From NCBI GenBank assembly GCA_049840875.1, contig JASGJE010000011.1, positions 1,116,001 through 1,180,000 of the forward strand: DNA of 64,000 bases, written 5' to 3'. Below are positions 25,306 through 34,731 of the stretch, in pieces. Numbering within the stretch: the stretch's first letter is position 1; each line of letters begins with the position of its first letter. The position numbers and the translations under genes are program-made. The notes beneath the pieces were generated by a model that did not search any database, had not been told where the DNA came from, and saw nothing but the letters and a program-made list of their open reading frames with translations. The stretch is from JAFDYH01 sp049840875. GTDB taxonomy: Bacteria > Bacteroidota > Bacteroidia > Chitinophagales > Chitinophagaceae.

Positions 25306-28089
25306 ATGAAAAAACTTCTAGGAACTGTGATCCTGAATGCAATCGTATTATTCTCTTACCAACAAGTATCTGCACAAAATATTGCCTTAAACAAAACGGT
25401 AAAGGTTTCTTCTATTGAAAACAGTGCGTATGCCGGAAACTATGCAGTAGATGGAAATGCAACAAGCACAAGATGGAGCAGTGCATTTAGCGATCCGCAA
25501 TGGATCTATGTTGACTTAGGCGCTCAATACAATATTACCCGCGTAAAGATTACCTGGGAAGGAGCTTATGGGAAAAATTATACTATTGATGTTTCAAACG
25601 ATGCAAGTACCTGGACGAACATTAAAACCGTTACCGGCAATGCTACATTGACAAACGATATGACGTTGAGCGGCACTGGTCGTTATGTAAGAATGTATGG
25701 TACCGCGAGAGGTAGTACTTATGGAAATTTGTATGGCTATTCTATTTATGAATTTGAAGTGTACGGAACTGCTACTACAACAACAACTACGACTACAACC
25801 ACCACAACCACTACTACAACTACTACCACTACAACTGGTACTACTGGTACCGGAGGTCTGACAAATACATATGGAGGCAAAACTTATTATTTTTCTACGA
25901 CAGACGGAGATGATTCGAGAACAAGTACACAGGCTCAAAGTTCTTCTACGCCATGGAAGACTTTAAGCAAGTTGAATTCCATCTTCAGTACTTTAGCAGC
26001 AGGCGATCTTGTCCTGTTTAAAAGAGGAGATGTTTTTTATGGAAGCATTACGCCATCTGTATCTGGTACATCTGCAAAACCACTTTCTTTTAGCGCCTAT
26101 GGCACCGGTGCAAAGCCGGTTATTACCGGCTTCTCAACAGTAAGCTCATGGACTGCCGGTAGCAATGGGGTTTATGAAAGTGTATTATCATCGGGATTAA
26201 CTTCTTTAAATATGGTGACTGTCAATGGCGCTTTTCAACCAATTGGCAGATACCCGAAAGCGACAGCCACAAACGGTGGTTATCTTACAATCAGCTCATT
26301 CTCTACCAATACTTCTATATCGAGTTCTTCATTATCAAGTACCCCAAGTTTTGTAGGTGGCCAGGTGGTAATCCGCAAAGCACACTGGATAATCGATAAA
26401 GGAACAGTAACATCGCAAAGTTCTTCATCAGTATCTTATTCCGGCGGAGGCTACAACTCACAAACGAGTTACGGGTTCTTTTTCCAGAACCATGTAAATG
26501 CATGTACAACGGCCGGTGATTGGTGTTATGATCCTTCTACCAAGAAATTAAAGATGTATTTTGGAAGTAGCACAAGCGGTAAAACAGTACAGGCAGCAAC
26601 AGTTGATAATTTGATCAGCATTACCTCCCGCAACTATCTCACGTTTGATAATATTGCGTTTACCGGGTCTAACTCTAAAGTATTTTCTATCGTCAGCGGT
26701 AGCAATATCGTGGTCAACGCTTGTGATTTTGCAAACAATGGAATGGATGGGCTGAATCTGAACAGTGTATCAAGCTATATAAAGGTGACTAACTGTACAA
26801 GTTCAAGGACTAATAATAATTTTATAACCGGTGGCGGCGCGTCTTATCTTAGTGTTGTTGGAAATACAATTTCAACTACAGGTGCAACAGCAGGTCTTGG
26901 TAATTCAGGTGATGGTACCTATATAGCGCTTTCAAACATAGGTCCCAATAGTCTCGTTCAATACAATGCCATTAAAAGCACAGGCTATATAGCCGTAGAT
27001 TTCAGAGGAAGCAGCATTTCGGTATTGAACAACCTCATTGATTCTTTCTGTATGTTAAAAGATGATGGTGGCGCTATTTACACATACACAGGAACAACTA
27101 CTACCGTTTATGGCCAACGAACTATCGCAAATAACATTGTATTAAACGGTGGCGGAGCCGGCCCTGGTACCACAACTACCAACTCAGACGCATTTGGTAT
27201 TTACATGGATAATAACGCATCTAACGTTACTATCGCAGGAAATACAGTTGCCAATTGCGGATCATCAGGCATCTTCCTGCATTCATCGCATGACATAAAA
27301 GTATTTGGAAACACTCTTTATAATAATGTACTGACTGGTGGCTATGGCCAGGTACTCATTAACCAGGATGGATCACAATTAGCAAGAAACATTCAGTTCT
27401 CCAGCAATAAGGTTGTCTCTAAAGCAAGCACACAGCTTGTTGCTTATTATAGTTCCAATGCATCGGATCTGAATCTTTTTGGATTATTTGATACTAATTA
27501 TTACTGCAGGCCAATGGCTGAAAACACAACGACTTTTGCTGTACTTAAAAGTTCTGCAAGAACAAACACTAACCTTGCAGGTTGGAAAACGATAGTTGCC
27601 AGGGAGGCCAATTCAAAAACGTCTCCTATGACGATTACAAATGCAGCATTGCTGAGATTTGAATATAATGCCAGCACAACAAGCAAAACGATAAGCCTGG
27701 GTGCTACATACATGGATATGACTGGTAAGACATATACCTCTATTACACTGTCGCCGTATACATCGACAGTTCTTATTTCCACAGGAAGTAGTGCCCGCAT
27801 GATGACAACTGATTCTACACAAATTGCTATCCCGGATGTTCCTGCATTAACAGTATTTCCAAATCCTGTCAGCAGCAACTTTGCGATACGGTTGAATAAT
27901 GATCACATGGGCAAAATGAACGTTCAGATTATTAATACGGCAGGTGCAATCGTCAAATCGTATGTGGGAAGTAAAGATCAGAAGTTGAATCAACTGAATA
28001 TTAACGCAAATGATTTACCACGTGGCGCATATTTCATCCATGTACAAATCGGAGACTGGAGCGAAAAACGTGCGATAATCAAGCAATAA
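25306..28089 (+). CDS. Secreted discoidin / parallel beta-helix protein with T9SS sorting tail
   Basis: A 927-residue exported protein. The signal peptide ends near QVSA (1-23). Residues ~24-152 form an F5/8 type C (discoidin) carbohydrate-binding domain (RWSSAFSDPQWIYVDLG, GRYVRMYGTARG). An uninterrupted run of 21 threonines (157-177), encoded by a mix of all four ACN codons, links it to a ~550-residue right-handed parallel beta-helix (repeats such as FDNIAFTGSNSKVF, NCDFANNGMDGLNL and SGIFLHSSHDIKVFGNTLYNN), the fold of polysaccharide lyases and glycosidases. The last ~75 residues (FPNPVSSNFAIRL to EKRAIIKQ) are a type A Por/T9SS C-terminal signal. A secreted polysaccharide-acting role is likely; the catalytic residues are not identifiable. 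A terminator follows. Confidence 0.9.
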   Translation: MKKLLGTVILNAIVLFSYQQVSAQNIALNKTVKVSSIENSAYAGNYAVDGNATSTRWSSAFSDPQWIYVDLGAQYNITRVKITWEGAYGKNYTIDVSNDASTWTNIKTVTGNATLTNDMTLSGTGRYVRMYGTARGSTYGNLYGYSIYEFEVYGTATTTTTTTTTTTTTTTTTTTTTGTTGTGGLTNTYGGKTYYFSTTDGDDSRTSTQAQSSSTPWKTLSKLNSIFSTLAAGDLVLFKRGDVFYGSITPSVSGTSAKPLSFSAYGTGAKPVITGFSTVSSWTAGSNGVYESVLSSGLTSLNMVTVNGAFQPIGRYPKATATNGGYLTISSFSTNTSISSSSLSSTPSFVGGQVVIRKAHWIIDKGTVTSQSSSSVSYSGGGYNSQTSYGFFFQNHVNACTTAGDWCYDPSTKKLKMYFGSSTSGKTVQAATVDNLISITSRNYLTFDNIAFTGSNSKVFSIVSGSNIVVNACDFANNGMDGLNLNSVSSYIKVTNCTSSRTNNNFITGGGASYLSVVGNTISTTGATAGLGNSGDGTYIALSNIGPNSLVQYNAIKSTGYIAVDFRGSSISVLNNLIDSFCMLKDDGGAIYTYTGTTTTVYGQRTIANNIVLNGGGAGPGTTTTNSDAFGIYMDNNASNVTIAGNTVANCGSSGIFLHSSHDIKVFGNTLYNNVLTGGYGQVLINQDGSQLARNIQFSSNKVVSKASTQLVAYYSSNASDLNLFGLFDTNYYCRPMAENTTTFAVLKSSARTNTNLAGWKTIVAREANSKTSPMTITNAALLRFEYNASTTSKTISLGATYMDMTGKTYTSITLSPYTSTVLISTGSSARMMTTDSTQIAIPDVPALTVFPNPVSSNFAIRLNNDHMGKMNVQIINTAGAIVKSYVGSKDQKLNQLNINANDLPRGAYFIHVQIGDWSEKRAIIKQ

Positions 28090-28106
28090 CAAAATTCTCC
28101 TTTCTT

Positions 28107-28144
28107 AAAAACCCATCTGTCAATTTTAAAGCAGATGGGTTTTT
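28107..28144 (+). terminator. Intrinsic terminator after the T9SS-secreted protein gene
   Basis: A 13-bp perfect stem (AAAAACCCATCTG with CAGATGGGTTTTT) around a 12-base loop, 17 bases after the stop codon, with a T-run at the end. Confidence 0.92.
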
Positions 28145-28286
28145 AATTTTTCAACTGCAAGAGAACTACTTTTAATTTCTGAAAGCAATCTGTGGGTTAT
28201 CTTCTGGGAGAATCGGGCCCGATCACGATTACTATTGGTTAACTTTATCCGATTGTTTTACAAAAGGCAATCTCTACTTTATAGTT

Positions 28287-28829
28287 ATGGCACTCATCCT
28301 TCCGGTTGAAAATAAATCCCCACAGTTCGGTGAGAACTGTTTTCTGGCACCTAATGCAACGATAGTAGGTGATGTAACAACAGGCCGTGATTGTTCAGTT
28401 TGGTTCAATGCGGTTGTACGGGGAGATGTAAATTTTATCCGTATCGGCAACAAGGTTAATATCCAGGATGGGGCCTGCATTCATTGTACTTATCAACGAT
28501 TTGGTACAACAATAGGAGATAACGTTTCAATAGGTCATCACGCAATCGTACATGGATGTACACTGCATGACAATGTGCTGATTGGTATGGGCGCCATCGT
28601 AATGGATAATGCAGTTGTTCATAGCAATACTATAATTGCGGCAGGAGCTGTTGTTTTGGAAAATACAATTTGTGAACCAGGAAGTATTTATGCAGGAGTG
28701 CCGGCTAAGAAAGTGAAAGATATCTCGCAGGAATTGATAAGCGGTGAAATAAACCGCATAGCCAATAACTACATTAAATACGCAGGATGGTTTAAAACCA
28801 CTGAGCCGGATATTGCGGCGCCAAAATAA
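28287..28829 (+). CDS. Gamma carbonic anhydrase family protein
   Basis: A 180-residue left-handed beta-helix protein of the gamma-carbonic anhydrase/YrdA/PaaY type. The hexapeptide repeats are clear, and the three zinc histidines fit the family pattern: H in GACIHCTYQ (~72) and the pair in VSIGHHAIVHG (~90 and 95). FNAVVRGDVNFIRIGNKVNIQDG is the conserved active-site segment. Members hydrate CO2 or act as acyltransferase-like or structural proteins, so activity is not certain. It is followed by an 8-bp hairpin and a small lipoprotein gene. Confidence 0.93.
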   Translation: MALILPVENKSPQFGENCFLAPNATIVGDVTTGRDCSVWFNAVVRGDVNFIRIGNKVNIQDGACIHCTYQRFGTTIGDNVSIGHHAIVHGCTLHDNVLIGMGAIVMDNAVVHSNTIIAAGAVVLENTICEPGSIYAGVPAKKVKDISQELISGEINRIANNYIKYAGWFKTTEPDIAAPK

Positions 28830-28838
28830 AAATTCAAC

Positions 28839-28868
28839 CTTACAAGTAACAGATTATTGGCTTGTAAG
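28839..28868. repeat. Short perfect hairpin after the carbonic anhydrase gene
   Basis: Arms CTTACAAG (28839-28846) and CTTGTAAG (28861-28868) with a 14-base loop, 10 bases after the stop codon. No clear T-run follows, so it is at best a weak terminator or an mRNA 3'-end structure. Confidence 0.55.
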
Positions 28869-28997
28869 AACTTAAACGGGCTACCCTCCTCGGCAGAAAA
28901 TGTCTGGCAATTAGAAAAACTACGTAACCGGTAGATTTACTATGGCAAGGGTAATTTTTTGTGATTAAATTCGTTTTGAATAAGAAATATTACGACT

Positions 28998-29192
28998 ATG
29001 AAAAACTCCAGACTTTTAATTGTATTGTTCGGATTGATGATAATGGTTTCATCATGTAAAGCATGGAACAGTGTATTCGGGCCGAAATATGGATGTCCGA
29101 CAAACGGAAAAAATGTAGGAGCAGAAAAATTAGCAAGCGGTGATCCCGAAGCAGAAAGAGCAGCGAGAAAAGCAAAAAAATTCAGAAGCTAA
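28998..29192 (+). CDS. Small predicted lipoprotein
   Basis: A 64-residue protein with a lipoprotein signal peptide (MKNSRLLIVLFGLMIMVSSC, lipid-modified Cys20) and a short basic tail (AERAARKAKKFRS) carrying a second Cys (YGCPTNGKNVG). It resembles small conserved lipoproteins of Chitinophagaceae, but no function is known to me. It lies 64 bases before another small conserved gene; the two may be co-transcribed. Confidence 0.72.
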   Translation: MKNSRLLIVLFGLMIMVSSCKAWNSVFGPKYGCPTNGKNVGAEKLASGDPEAERAARKAKKFRS

Positions 29193-29256
29193 TTGTTCGT
29201 GCAGCAATAGAATCTTGGTAATCCGGACCTCTTTAATAAACTAAAAACCGTTAACT

Positions 29257-29589
29257 ATGAGCTTTCCTTTACGCACAACATTAGGCTGTACAGAAGTAGT
29301 AATTGATGATGACGGGGGATTAAAACGATTCTACCAGGTTGCTGACATACTCGGTCACGATTTATCCATCACATTTTCCCGCAAAGAAGATGATTTTGAT
29401 ACTATAGAATGGGAATTCAAATTCCGCGGTCATAATATGACGCTGCATTACAACATCTACAATGGTGTTTCTATTTATCCAACTAAAACGAGAGATGCTG
29501 TAAATAAAGATAACAGAGCTGTTATTGAGCTTGCTGCAGTGCTCGAAGGAAGAATTATTTCTTTGGACATGCAGAAGAAGATAGCGTAA
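29257..29589 (+). CDS. Conserved hypothetical protein
   Basis: A 110-residue soluble protein without signal peptide or membrane helix. Alternating beta-strands and acidic patches (TLGCTEVVIDDDGG, EDDFDTIEWEFKFRGHNMTLHYNIYNGVSIYP) suggest a compact alpha/beta domain. I do not recognise the family. The composition and codon use look like a true gene, and a terminator follows 35 bases after the stop. Confidence 0.72.
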   Translation: MSFPLRTTLGCTEVVIDDDGGLKRFYQVADILGHDLSITFSRKEDDFDTIEWEFKFRGHNMTLHYNIYNGVSIYPTKTRDAVNKDNRAVIELAAVLEGRIISLDMQKKIA

Positions 29590-29623
29590 GTTATTACCCT
29601 CAATCGTAGTAGCGTTTTTTATC

Positions 29624-29650
29624 TCCGACCTTGTGTCGGTTTTTTATTTT
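29624..29650 (+). terminator. Intrinsic terminator after the 110-residue protein gene
   Basis: Stem CCGAC (29625-29629) and GTCGG (29635-29639) with a 5-base loop and a following TTTTTTATTTT run. It lies just before the convergent rsgA stop codon. Confidence 0.75.
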
Positions 29651-29657
29651 ACAAGAA

Positions 29658-30584
29658 TTAATAATCCTGCTTCTGCAGCGACTCCAGGATATTATAATAG
29701 CTCACCCACCTGTCTTCTGTTATTTCACCATCAGCAACGGCTTGTTTAATGGCGCAGCCAGGCTCATTGATGTGAAGACAATTATTAAATTGACAATCAT
29801 TCAATCGTTCACGCATTTCAGGGAAATAATGCGATAACTCTTGTTTGGTAATATCTACAAGACCGAACTCCCGCATTCCGGGTGTATCAATTATTTTTCC
29901 GCCACCAGCTATATCAAACATTTCTGCAAACGTGGTGGTATGCATACCTTTTCCGCTCCAGTCACTTACTTCCGTCGTTCTAAGGTTTAGTTCAGGTAGT
30001 AAAATGTTCAGTAGCGATGATTTTCCAACACCACTGTGCCCGCTGATTAATGTGGTCTTATCCTTCAGCAAATCTTTAATTACGTCAATCCCCAGGTTAG
30101 TTTTAACACTTGTAAGAATTACCGTGTATCCAACTTTTTCATACATCTGTTTCCATACTTCAAATTGCAGATCTTCTTTTCTTTTATAAACATCAGCTTT
30201 ATTAAAAATTATTACAGGCGGCACATGATACATTTCTGATGCGACAAGGAAACGGTCAATAAATCCCTGAGAGGTTCTTGGCTCTTTTAATGTGGCAACC
30301 ATAAATGACTGATCAATATTGGCTGCAATAATATGGTGCTGATGCCTAGCGCGGGGCGATTGACGATTAATATAGTTTTTACGATCATGAATTTTTGTGA
30401 TCAACACCGAACCTTCATTTTCATTTTCCATTTCAATATCCACACTATCTCCAACAGCCAGCGGGTTCGTACTTGTGATATCATCAATCTTAAATATGCC
30501 TTTCAAACGGGCATTATAAGCCTTGCCAGTCTCATCCTTTACTGTATACCAACTGCCTGTAGATTTATAAACAAGTGCTTTCAT
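29658..30584 (-). CDS. rsgA: Ribosome small-subunit-dependent GTPase RsgA
   Basis: A 308-residue circularly permuted GTPase that acts in late 30S subunit maturation. An N-terminal OB fold (1-70) precedes the permuted G motifs: G4 NKAD (128-131), G1 GHSGVGKSS (182-190), and G3 DTPGMREFG (233-241). The C-terminal zinc finger has C264, C269, H271 and C277. The frame continues 4 codons upstream to 30596, but the ATG at MKALVYKSTGSWY matches the family start. It stands alone and converges on the small-protein gene. Confidence 0.96.
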   Translation of the reverse strand: MKALVYKSTGSWYTVKDETGKAYNARLKGIFKIDDITSTNPLAVGDSVDIEMENENEGSVLITKIHDRKNYINRQSPRARHQHHIIAANIDQSFMVATLKEPRTSQGFIDRFLVASEMYHVPPVIIFNKADVYKRKEDLQFEVWKQMYEKVGYTVILTSVKTNLGIDVIKDLLKDKTTLISGHSGVGKSSLLNILLPELNLRTTEVSDWSGKGMHTTTFAEMFDIAGGGKIIDTPGMREFGLVDITKQELSHYFPEMRERLNDCQFNNCLHINEPGCAIKQAVADGEITEDRWVSYYNILESLQKQDY

Positions 30585-30708
30585 TAAGAACCACAATTTG
30601 CCTGATTAAAATGGATTTGGAGGAAAGTTAGGGATTAGTATTTAGATTAGACAGTTATGCTAATTGAAGAAAACACGCCTGTGCTTAAAATGCTATTAAG
30701 AAGGCTGC

Positions 30709-31731
30709 TTAAGGAAATTTTTTGAAAACTATCAGCCGTAGTAATAGTTCAACAGCAAGTAAAAATAATGCCGCTAACATAAAAGGGAAAAAGCGTTCCC
30801 TGTAACGTTTGAATGCAGTTACCTCAATTTTTGATTTCTCAAGTGTATCAATTTGTTTGTACACACTATTCAGGCTTTCTTTATCGATAGCCCGGAAATA
30901 TTGTCCACCTGTTTCGGTAGCTATTTTACGGAGCAACTCTTCATCGAGAAAATTGCTGTTTGTTCTTGCCGCACTTCCCTGTACGTTTTCTTTTACTATC
31001 GCAGCATTGTTATTTGTATCCAATGCACTCATTCCGATAGTGTATACTTTCACGTTCTGAGATTTGGCAATATCCAATGCAGTTAATGGATCAATCAACC
31101 TTGTTTCCGGTGGGTCTTCTTTACCGTCAGTTAAAAGAATGATTACCTTACTTTTTGCCTTACTGTCTCGAAGACGATCTACAGCAGTAGCGAGTCCTTC
31201 CCCGATCACGGTTCCATCTATTAAAAAGCGACGGCTTTCCAATAGATTTATTTGCTGCAACAAAGTATTTCTGTCTGTTGTAATCGGGCATTGCGTAAAA
31301 CTTTCTCCTGAAAAAATTACAAGGCCAATTCTGTCTACCGGTCTGTTGCGAACAAACTCTTCCGCCACTTCTTTCGCAGCCTCTAACCGGCTCGGTAGAA
31401 TATCTCTTGAGCCCATACTTCCGCTTACGTCCATTGTAAGAACGATATCGATACCTTCTCCCTGCGTCAGTTGATCATCATTACGTTTTTGCGGCCTTGC
31501 CAATGCAACAATAATACAAGCCAATGCTATGATACGTAAAATAAAAGGCAGGTTTCTGAACCGGCTTTTCCAGGAGGAAACGGTAAAAGAATGAACCGTA
31601 GAAACATGGATAGTGGCCTGCTTCTTATTGTTCTTCTTTGTGTATTGCCATATCATAAATGGCAATAAGGCAAACAATCCAAACATCCATGGATAGGCGA
31701 AATCAATATGTTGTAGCCAGTCGTATAGCAT
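30709..31731 (-). CDS. batA: BatA-type VWA domain membrane protein
   Basis: A 340-residue protein with two N-terminal membrane helices (~12-30 and ~60-78, BatA_N-like), a von Willebrand factor A domain with an intact MIDAS site (DVSGSMGS from residue 101, plus a conserved Thr/Asp: LTDGKEDPPE), and a C-terminal helix (~313-335). Members belong to the Bat (Bacteroides aerotolerance) group and partner with MoxR ATPases. The start codon directly follows the stop codon of the BatD-like gene, so the two are translationally coupled. The order MoxR-DUF58-BatD-like-BatA is the classic cluster. Confidence 0.93.
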   Translation of the reverse strand: MLYDWLQHIDFAYPWMFGLFALLPFMIWQYTKKNNKKQATIHVSTVHSFTVSSWKSRFRNLPFILRIIALACIIVALARPQKRNDDQLTQGEGIDIVLTMDVSGSMGSRDILPSRLEAAKEVAEEFVRNRPVDRIGLVIFSGESFTQCPITTDRNTLLQQINLLESRRFLIDGTVIGEGLATAVDRLRDSKAKSKVIILLTDGKEDPPETRLIDPLTALDIAKSQNVKVYTIGMSALDTNNNAAIVKENVQGSAARTNSNFLDEELLRKIATETGGQYFRAIDKESLNSVYKQIDTLEKSKIEVTAFKRYRERFFPFMLAALFLLAVELLLRLIVFKKFP

Positions 31732-32661
31732 TTATTGCTTGTTTACCTGTACAGCAGGGCTTAATTTTTCAATTGTTTCAATCGTATTTTTTATAGTGAC
31801 AAACGTTTCTTCATTGTCATTTTCAGTTGGAACATACTTTGCGAATTTTACGAAATCACTTTGTCGCAGCGAATGTGCCAGGCGCTCATATTGTTCATTA
31901 CTCAGTTGAATACTTTTCAATTGCCGCACCAGGTCATCCGTTGTTTGTTGCAAAGAATGAATTCCTTTTCTTTTTTCCACGTATACCCGGAAAATATCGG
32001 TAAGTCTGCTGTAATATAGTTTTGTTTCATCCCTGGCTGGTAGATTTTCCTTCCGCAGCTGTTCCAGGTTGTTTAACGCCTCAGTATATGGATCGATCAC
32101 TTCTTCTTTTTGTACTACCATTTCCTTTTTCTTTTTTCTTTTTGTCAGAAGATAAATCAGTAGTATCGCAAGTAAAGCTGCAGCGCCGACATAATACCAG
32201 GTCCAGTCAGTTTTCTTCTCCTTCGCTACCTCGATAATCTCTTTTATGTCATTATAATCTTTCGTAGTATCCATGGGCATATATCCCACATTAATAAGAA
32301 ATGAATCCGTTTTTATCTCTTCGGATTGGGGCAAATGATAGGATGGAATTACGAACTGTCCCGAATCAAAACTTGTGAGACGAAATAATTGCTTTAAAAC
32401 TGTACCCTTATTGGTATTCGTGGTATCAATTTTTCCTTTTGAAATAAATTCGAAATGAGCGATACTATCGACATTGAAAAAACCGATAGGATCATTTTCG
32501 GGAATATTAGCTTCCAGTATAAAATTGATTTGCTCACCAATTAAAATGGAAGTTTTATCTACGGAAGCGTGTACGGTAGTCTTCTCCTGCGCATTGCCTA
32601 AAACAGCAACAAGCAAAAAGATTAAGGAGTGGATGGCTCGGATAGTTCGTCGTTCTTTCAT
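31732..32661 (-). CDS. BatD-like periplasmic/membrane protein
   Basis: A 309-residue protein with a signal peptide (IHSLIFLLVAVLGNAQ). A beta-sandwich-like N-terminal half (VHASVDKTSILIGEQINFILEANIPEND) is typical of BatD oxygen-tolerance proteins. One membrane helix (~153-172, WYYVGAAALLAILLIYLLT) is followed by a Lys-rich stretch (KRKKKKEM) and a helical cytoplasmic region ending near YVPTENDNEETF, which usually pairs with the Bat/MoxR system. It is shorter than full BatD (~500-600 residues). It is coupled to batA with no gap and starts 10 bases after the DUF58 gene stop. Confidence 0.85.
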   Translation of the reverse strand: MKERRTIRAIHSLIFLLVAVLGNAQEKTTVHASVDKTSILIGEQINFILEANIPENDPIGFFNVDSIAHFEFISKGKIDTTNTNKGTVLKQLFRLTSFDSGQFVIPSYHLPQSEEIKTDSFLINVGYMPMDTTKDYNDIKEIIEVAKEKKTDWTWYYVGAAALLAILLIYLLTKRKKKKEMVVQKEEVIDPYTEALNNLEQLRKENLPARDETKLYYSRLTDIFRVYVEKRKGIHSLQQTTDDLVRQLKSIQLSNEQYERLAHSLRQSDFVKFAKYVPTENDNEETFVTIKNTIETIEKLSPAVQVNKQ

Positions 32662-32671
32662 TATTGTCGGA

Positions 32672-33544
32672 TCATCGGTTTCTGCTAAAGAAAAACCGTT
32701 GTAAAACTCTTACGTAATCGTCGCCGGTGCGAAGATGTAATAAATCGCAACCAGCTTTTTTAAATGATTCGGTGCTATACGCAGTCACACGAAAAAATTC
32801 CTGCTGATATTGCTGGCGTACGTATTCACTGCTGCTGTCCACCCATTTTGTTTCACCATCTTCAGCATCTTTTACCTGCAACATTCCGGCTTTTGGCAAT
32901 TCCATATCCATCTTATCATACACTTTGATGCCGATTACATCATGTTTTCTCGCCGCTACACGCAATGCATCCTGGTAGTTCGCATCTATGAAATCACTCA
33001 ATACAAACGCAATGCTTTTCTGTCGTGTGATATTATTGAAAAACCGTAATGCATTTTTCACCTGAGTTCCTGTATGCTTTGGTTCTTTCGTTAATAATTC
33101 ACGAACGATATACAGCGCATGCTGCTTTCCCTTTTTGGGAGGTATATATTTTTCAATTTCTCCGCTATAAAATATCACACCTACTTTATCATTATTATTC
33201 ACAGCAGAAAAACAAAGCGTAGCTGCCATTTCAGTAATAATATCCCGTTTTGTACCATATAAGGTGCCAAACAATGAACTGGCGCTGATATCGATGAGCA
33301 GCATTACCGTTAGCTCTCTTTCTTCTTCAAATATTTTACTATAAGGATGGCCAAACCGTGCTGATACGTTCCAATCAATAAAACGGATATCATCGCCGGC
33401 CTGGTACTCGCGAACTTCTTTAAATGACATGCCCTTTCCTTTAAAAGCGCTATGATATTCACCGGTAAAAAGATCGGTGGTTATCTTCTTGCTTTTAATT
33501 TCAAGCTCACGGACTTTCTTTATTATTTCAGTAGTGGTCAGCAA
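32672..33544 (-). CDS. DUF58 domain protein (VWA-like, MoxR partner)
   Basis: A 290-residue cytoplasmic protein of the DUF58 family. The hallmark segment EVREYQAGDDIRFIDWNVSAR (~44-63) is present, followed by HPYSKIFEEERELTVMLLIDISASSLFG, in which D85-x-S-x-S resembles a VWA MIDAS. Such proteins are thought to couple MoxR ATPases to client substrates. The start codon is TTG (MLTTTEIIKKV); an ATG just upstream is in a different frame. The TTG directly follows a GTTTAAA-type repeat arm that fills the gap to moxR. Confidence 0.92.
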   Translation of the reverse strand: MLTTTEIIKKVRELEIKSKKITTDLFTGEYHSAFKGKGMSFKEVREYQAGDDIRFIDWNVSARFGHPYSKIFEEERELTVMLLIDISASSLFGTLYGTKRDIITEMAATLCFSAVNNNDKVGVIFYSGEIEKYIPPKKGKQHALYIVRELLTKEPKHTGTQVKNALRFFNNITRQKSIAFVLSDFIDANYQDALRVAARKHDVIGIKVYDKMDMELPKAGMLQVKDAEDGETKWVDSSSEYVRQQYQQEFFRVTAYSTESFKKAGCDLLHLRTGDDYVRVLQRFFFSRNR

Positions 33545-33578
33545 CTTTAAACATTTAGACTATTAAACCTTAAACCTA
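33545..33578. repeat. Single arm of the GTTTAAA word family (moxR-DUF58 gap)
   Basis: On the transcribed (minus) strand the gap is a string of GTTTAAA-like words beginning directly after the moxR stop codon and ending at the TTG start of the DUF58 gene. It matches the arm that abuts the TTG start of glpD (21143-21250). No opposing arm is present. Confidence 0.55.
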
Positions 33579-34580
33579 CTAAGGAACATTGATCTGCTTT
33601 ATTACATCTTCCACTACATCTTCCACATTCACATTCTCGGCTTCTGCCTCATACGTTAATCCTATACGATGACGTAATACATCTTTTGAAATAGCCCGCA
33701 CATCTTCTGGTATTACAAAACCTCGTTTGCTTAAAAAGGCCTGAGCCTTTGCAGCCAAAGCAAGATTGATACTTCCTCTTGGTGAAGCGCCATAGGAAAT
33801 AAGAGGCTTTAATTTTTCCAATTTATATTTCTCCGGTTGCCGCGTAGCAAAAACGATATCCAGTATATACTGTTCAATCTTTTCATCCATATATACTTGC
33901 TTTGTGAGCTCTCTCGCCTGCAGAATTTCCGAAACAGACACAACCTGTTTCACCGAAGGCAAACCACCACCCTGTACGTTTGAACGAAGTATTAATTGCT
34001 CTTCATGCATCTTCGGATAGTCGACAATCACTTTCATGATAAAGCGGTCCACCTGCGCTTCCGGTAAAGGATATGTTCCCTCCTGCTCCAATGGATTCTG
34101 TGTTGCCAGTACTAAAAACGGTTCTGGCAATTTGTATGTAGTATCGCCAATCGTTACCTGCCGCTCCTGCATCGCTTCCAGCAGTGCACTTTGCACTTTT
34201 GCAGGCGCACGGTTGATTTCATCAGCCAGGATAAAGTTGGAAAAAATAGGTCCTTTCCTGACTACGAATTCGTTTTTCTGTTGATTATAAATCAATGTTC
34301 CTATTACGTCAGCAGGCAATAAATCCGGTGTAAACTGTATACGGCTGAACTGGGCCTGTATAGCCTGAGCCAATGATTTTATTGTAAGCGTCTTTGCAAG
34401 GCCGGGTACGCCTTCCAGCAGTACGTGGCCATTGCTTAATAACCCAATCATCAACCGGTCAAGCATGTGATGCTGACCTACGATTATGTGCCCGACTTCA
34501 TCCCTTATTTTGTCTGTGAATTGGCCCGTTTGGGCAATGCGTTCGTTTAACTGACGGATATCGTCTGCGGTTTTCAACAT
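33579..34580 (-). CDS. MoxR family AAA+ ATPase
   Basis: A 333-residue MoxR-type AAA+ ATPase with Walker A GVPGLAKT (57-64), Walker B ILADEINRAP (DE at 120-121), sensor 1 LATQNPLEQEGTYPLPEAQVDRF and a C-terminal lid with GASPRGSINLALAAKA. MoxR proteins act as chaperone-like ATPases that help activate or insert metal centres or fold partner proteins with VWA proteins. It leads the MoxR-DUF58-BatD-BatA operon. It diverges from a small lipoprotein gene across a 151-base region. Confidence 0.95.
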   Translation of the reverse strand: MLKTADDIRQLNERIAQTGQFTDKIRDEVGHIIVGQHHMLDRLMIGLLSNGHVLLEGVPGLAKTLTIKSLAQAIQAQFSRIQFTPDLLPADVIGTLIYNQQKNEFVVRKGPIFSNFILADEINRAPAKVQSALLEAMQERQVTIGDTTYKLPEPFLVLATQNPLEQEGTYPLPEAQVDRFIMKVIVDYPKMHEEQLILRSNVQGGGLPSVKQVVSVSEILQARELTKQVYMDEKIEQYILDIVFATRQPEKYKLEKLKPLISYGASPRGSINLALAAKAQAFLSKRGFVIPEDVRAISKDVLRHRIGLTYEAEAENVNVEDVVEDVIKQINVP

Positions 34581-34731
34581 AGTAATAGATTATGGTGACC
34601 AAAATTACGATCTGGCTTCTGCAATTTTCACGCCATGTAATAACCGGCAGGGAAATTGCGTTTACCTTAAACGTATTTCTACCGTCTGAGCGTGTCTTTC
34701 GGGAGACTATTTTTAAAATAAAGCCTGACCT

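Noticed and set aside
25594..25938. An antisense frame rich in Ser and Cys opposite the poly-Thr linker
   Set aside because: It is the shadow of ACN repeats; the plus-strand frame has a signal peptide, known domains and a sorting tail.
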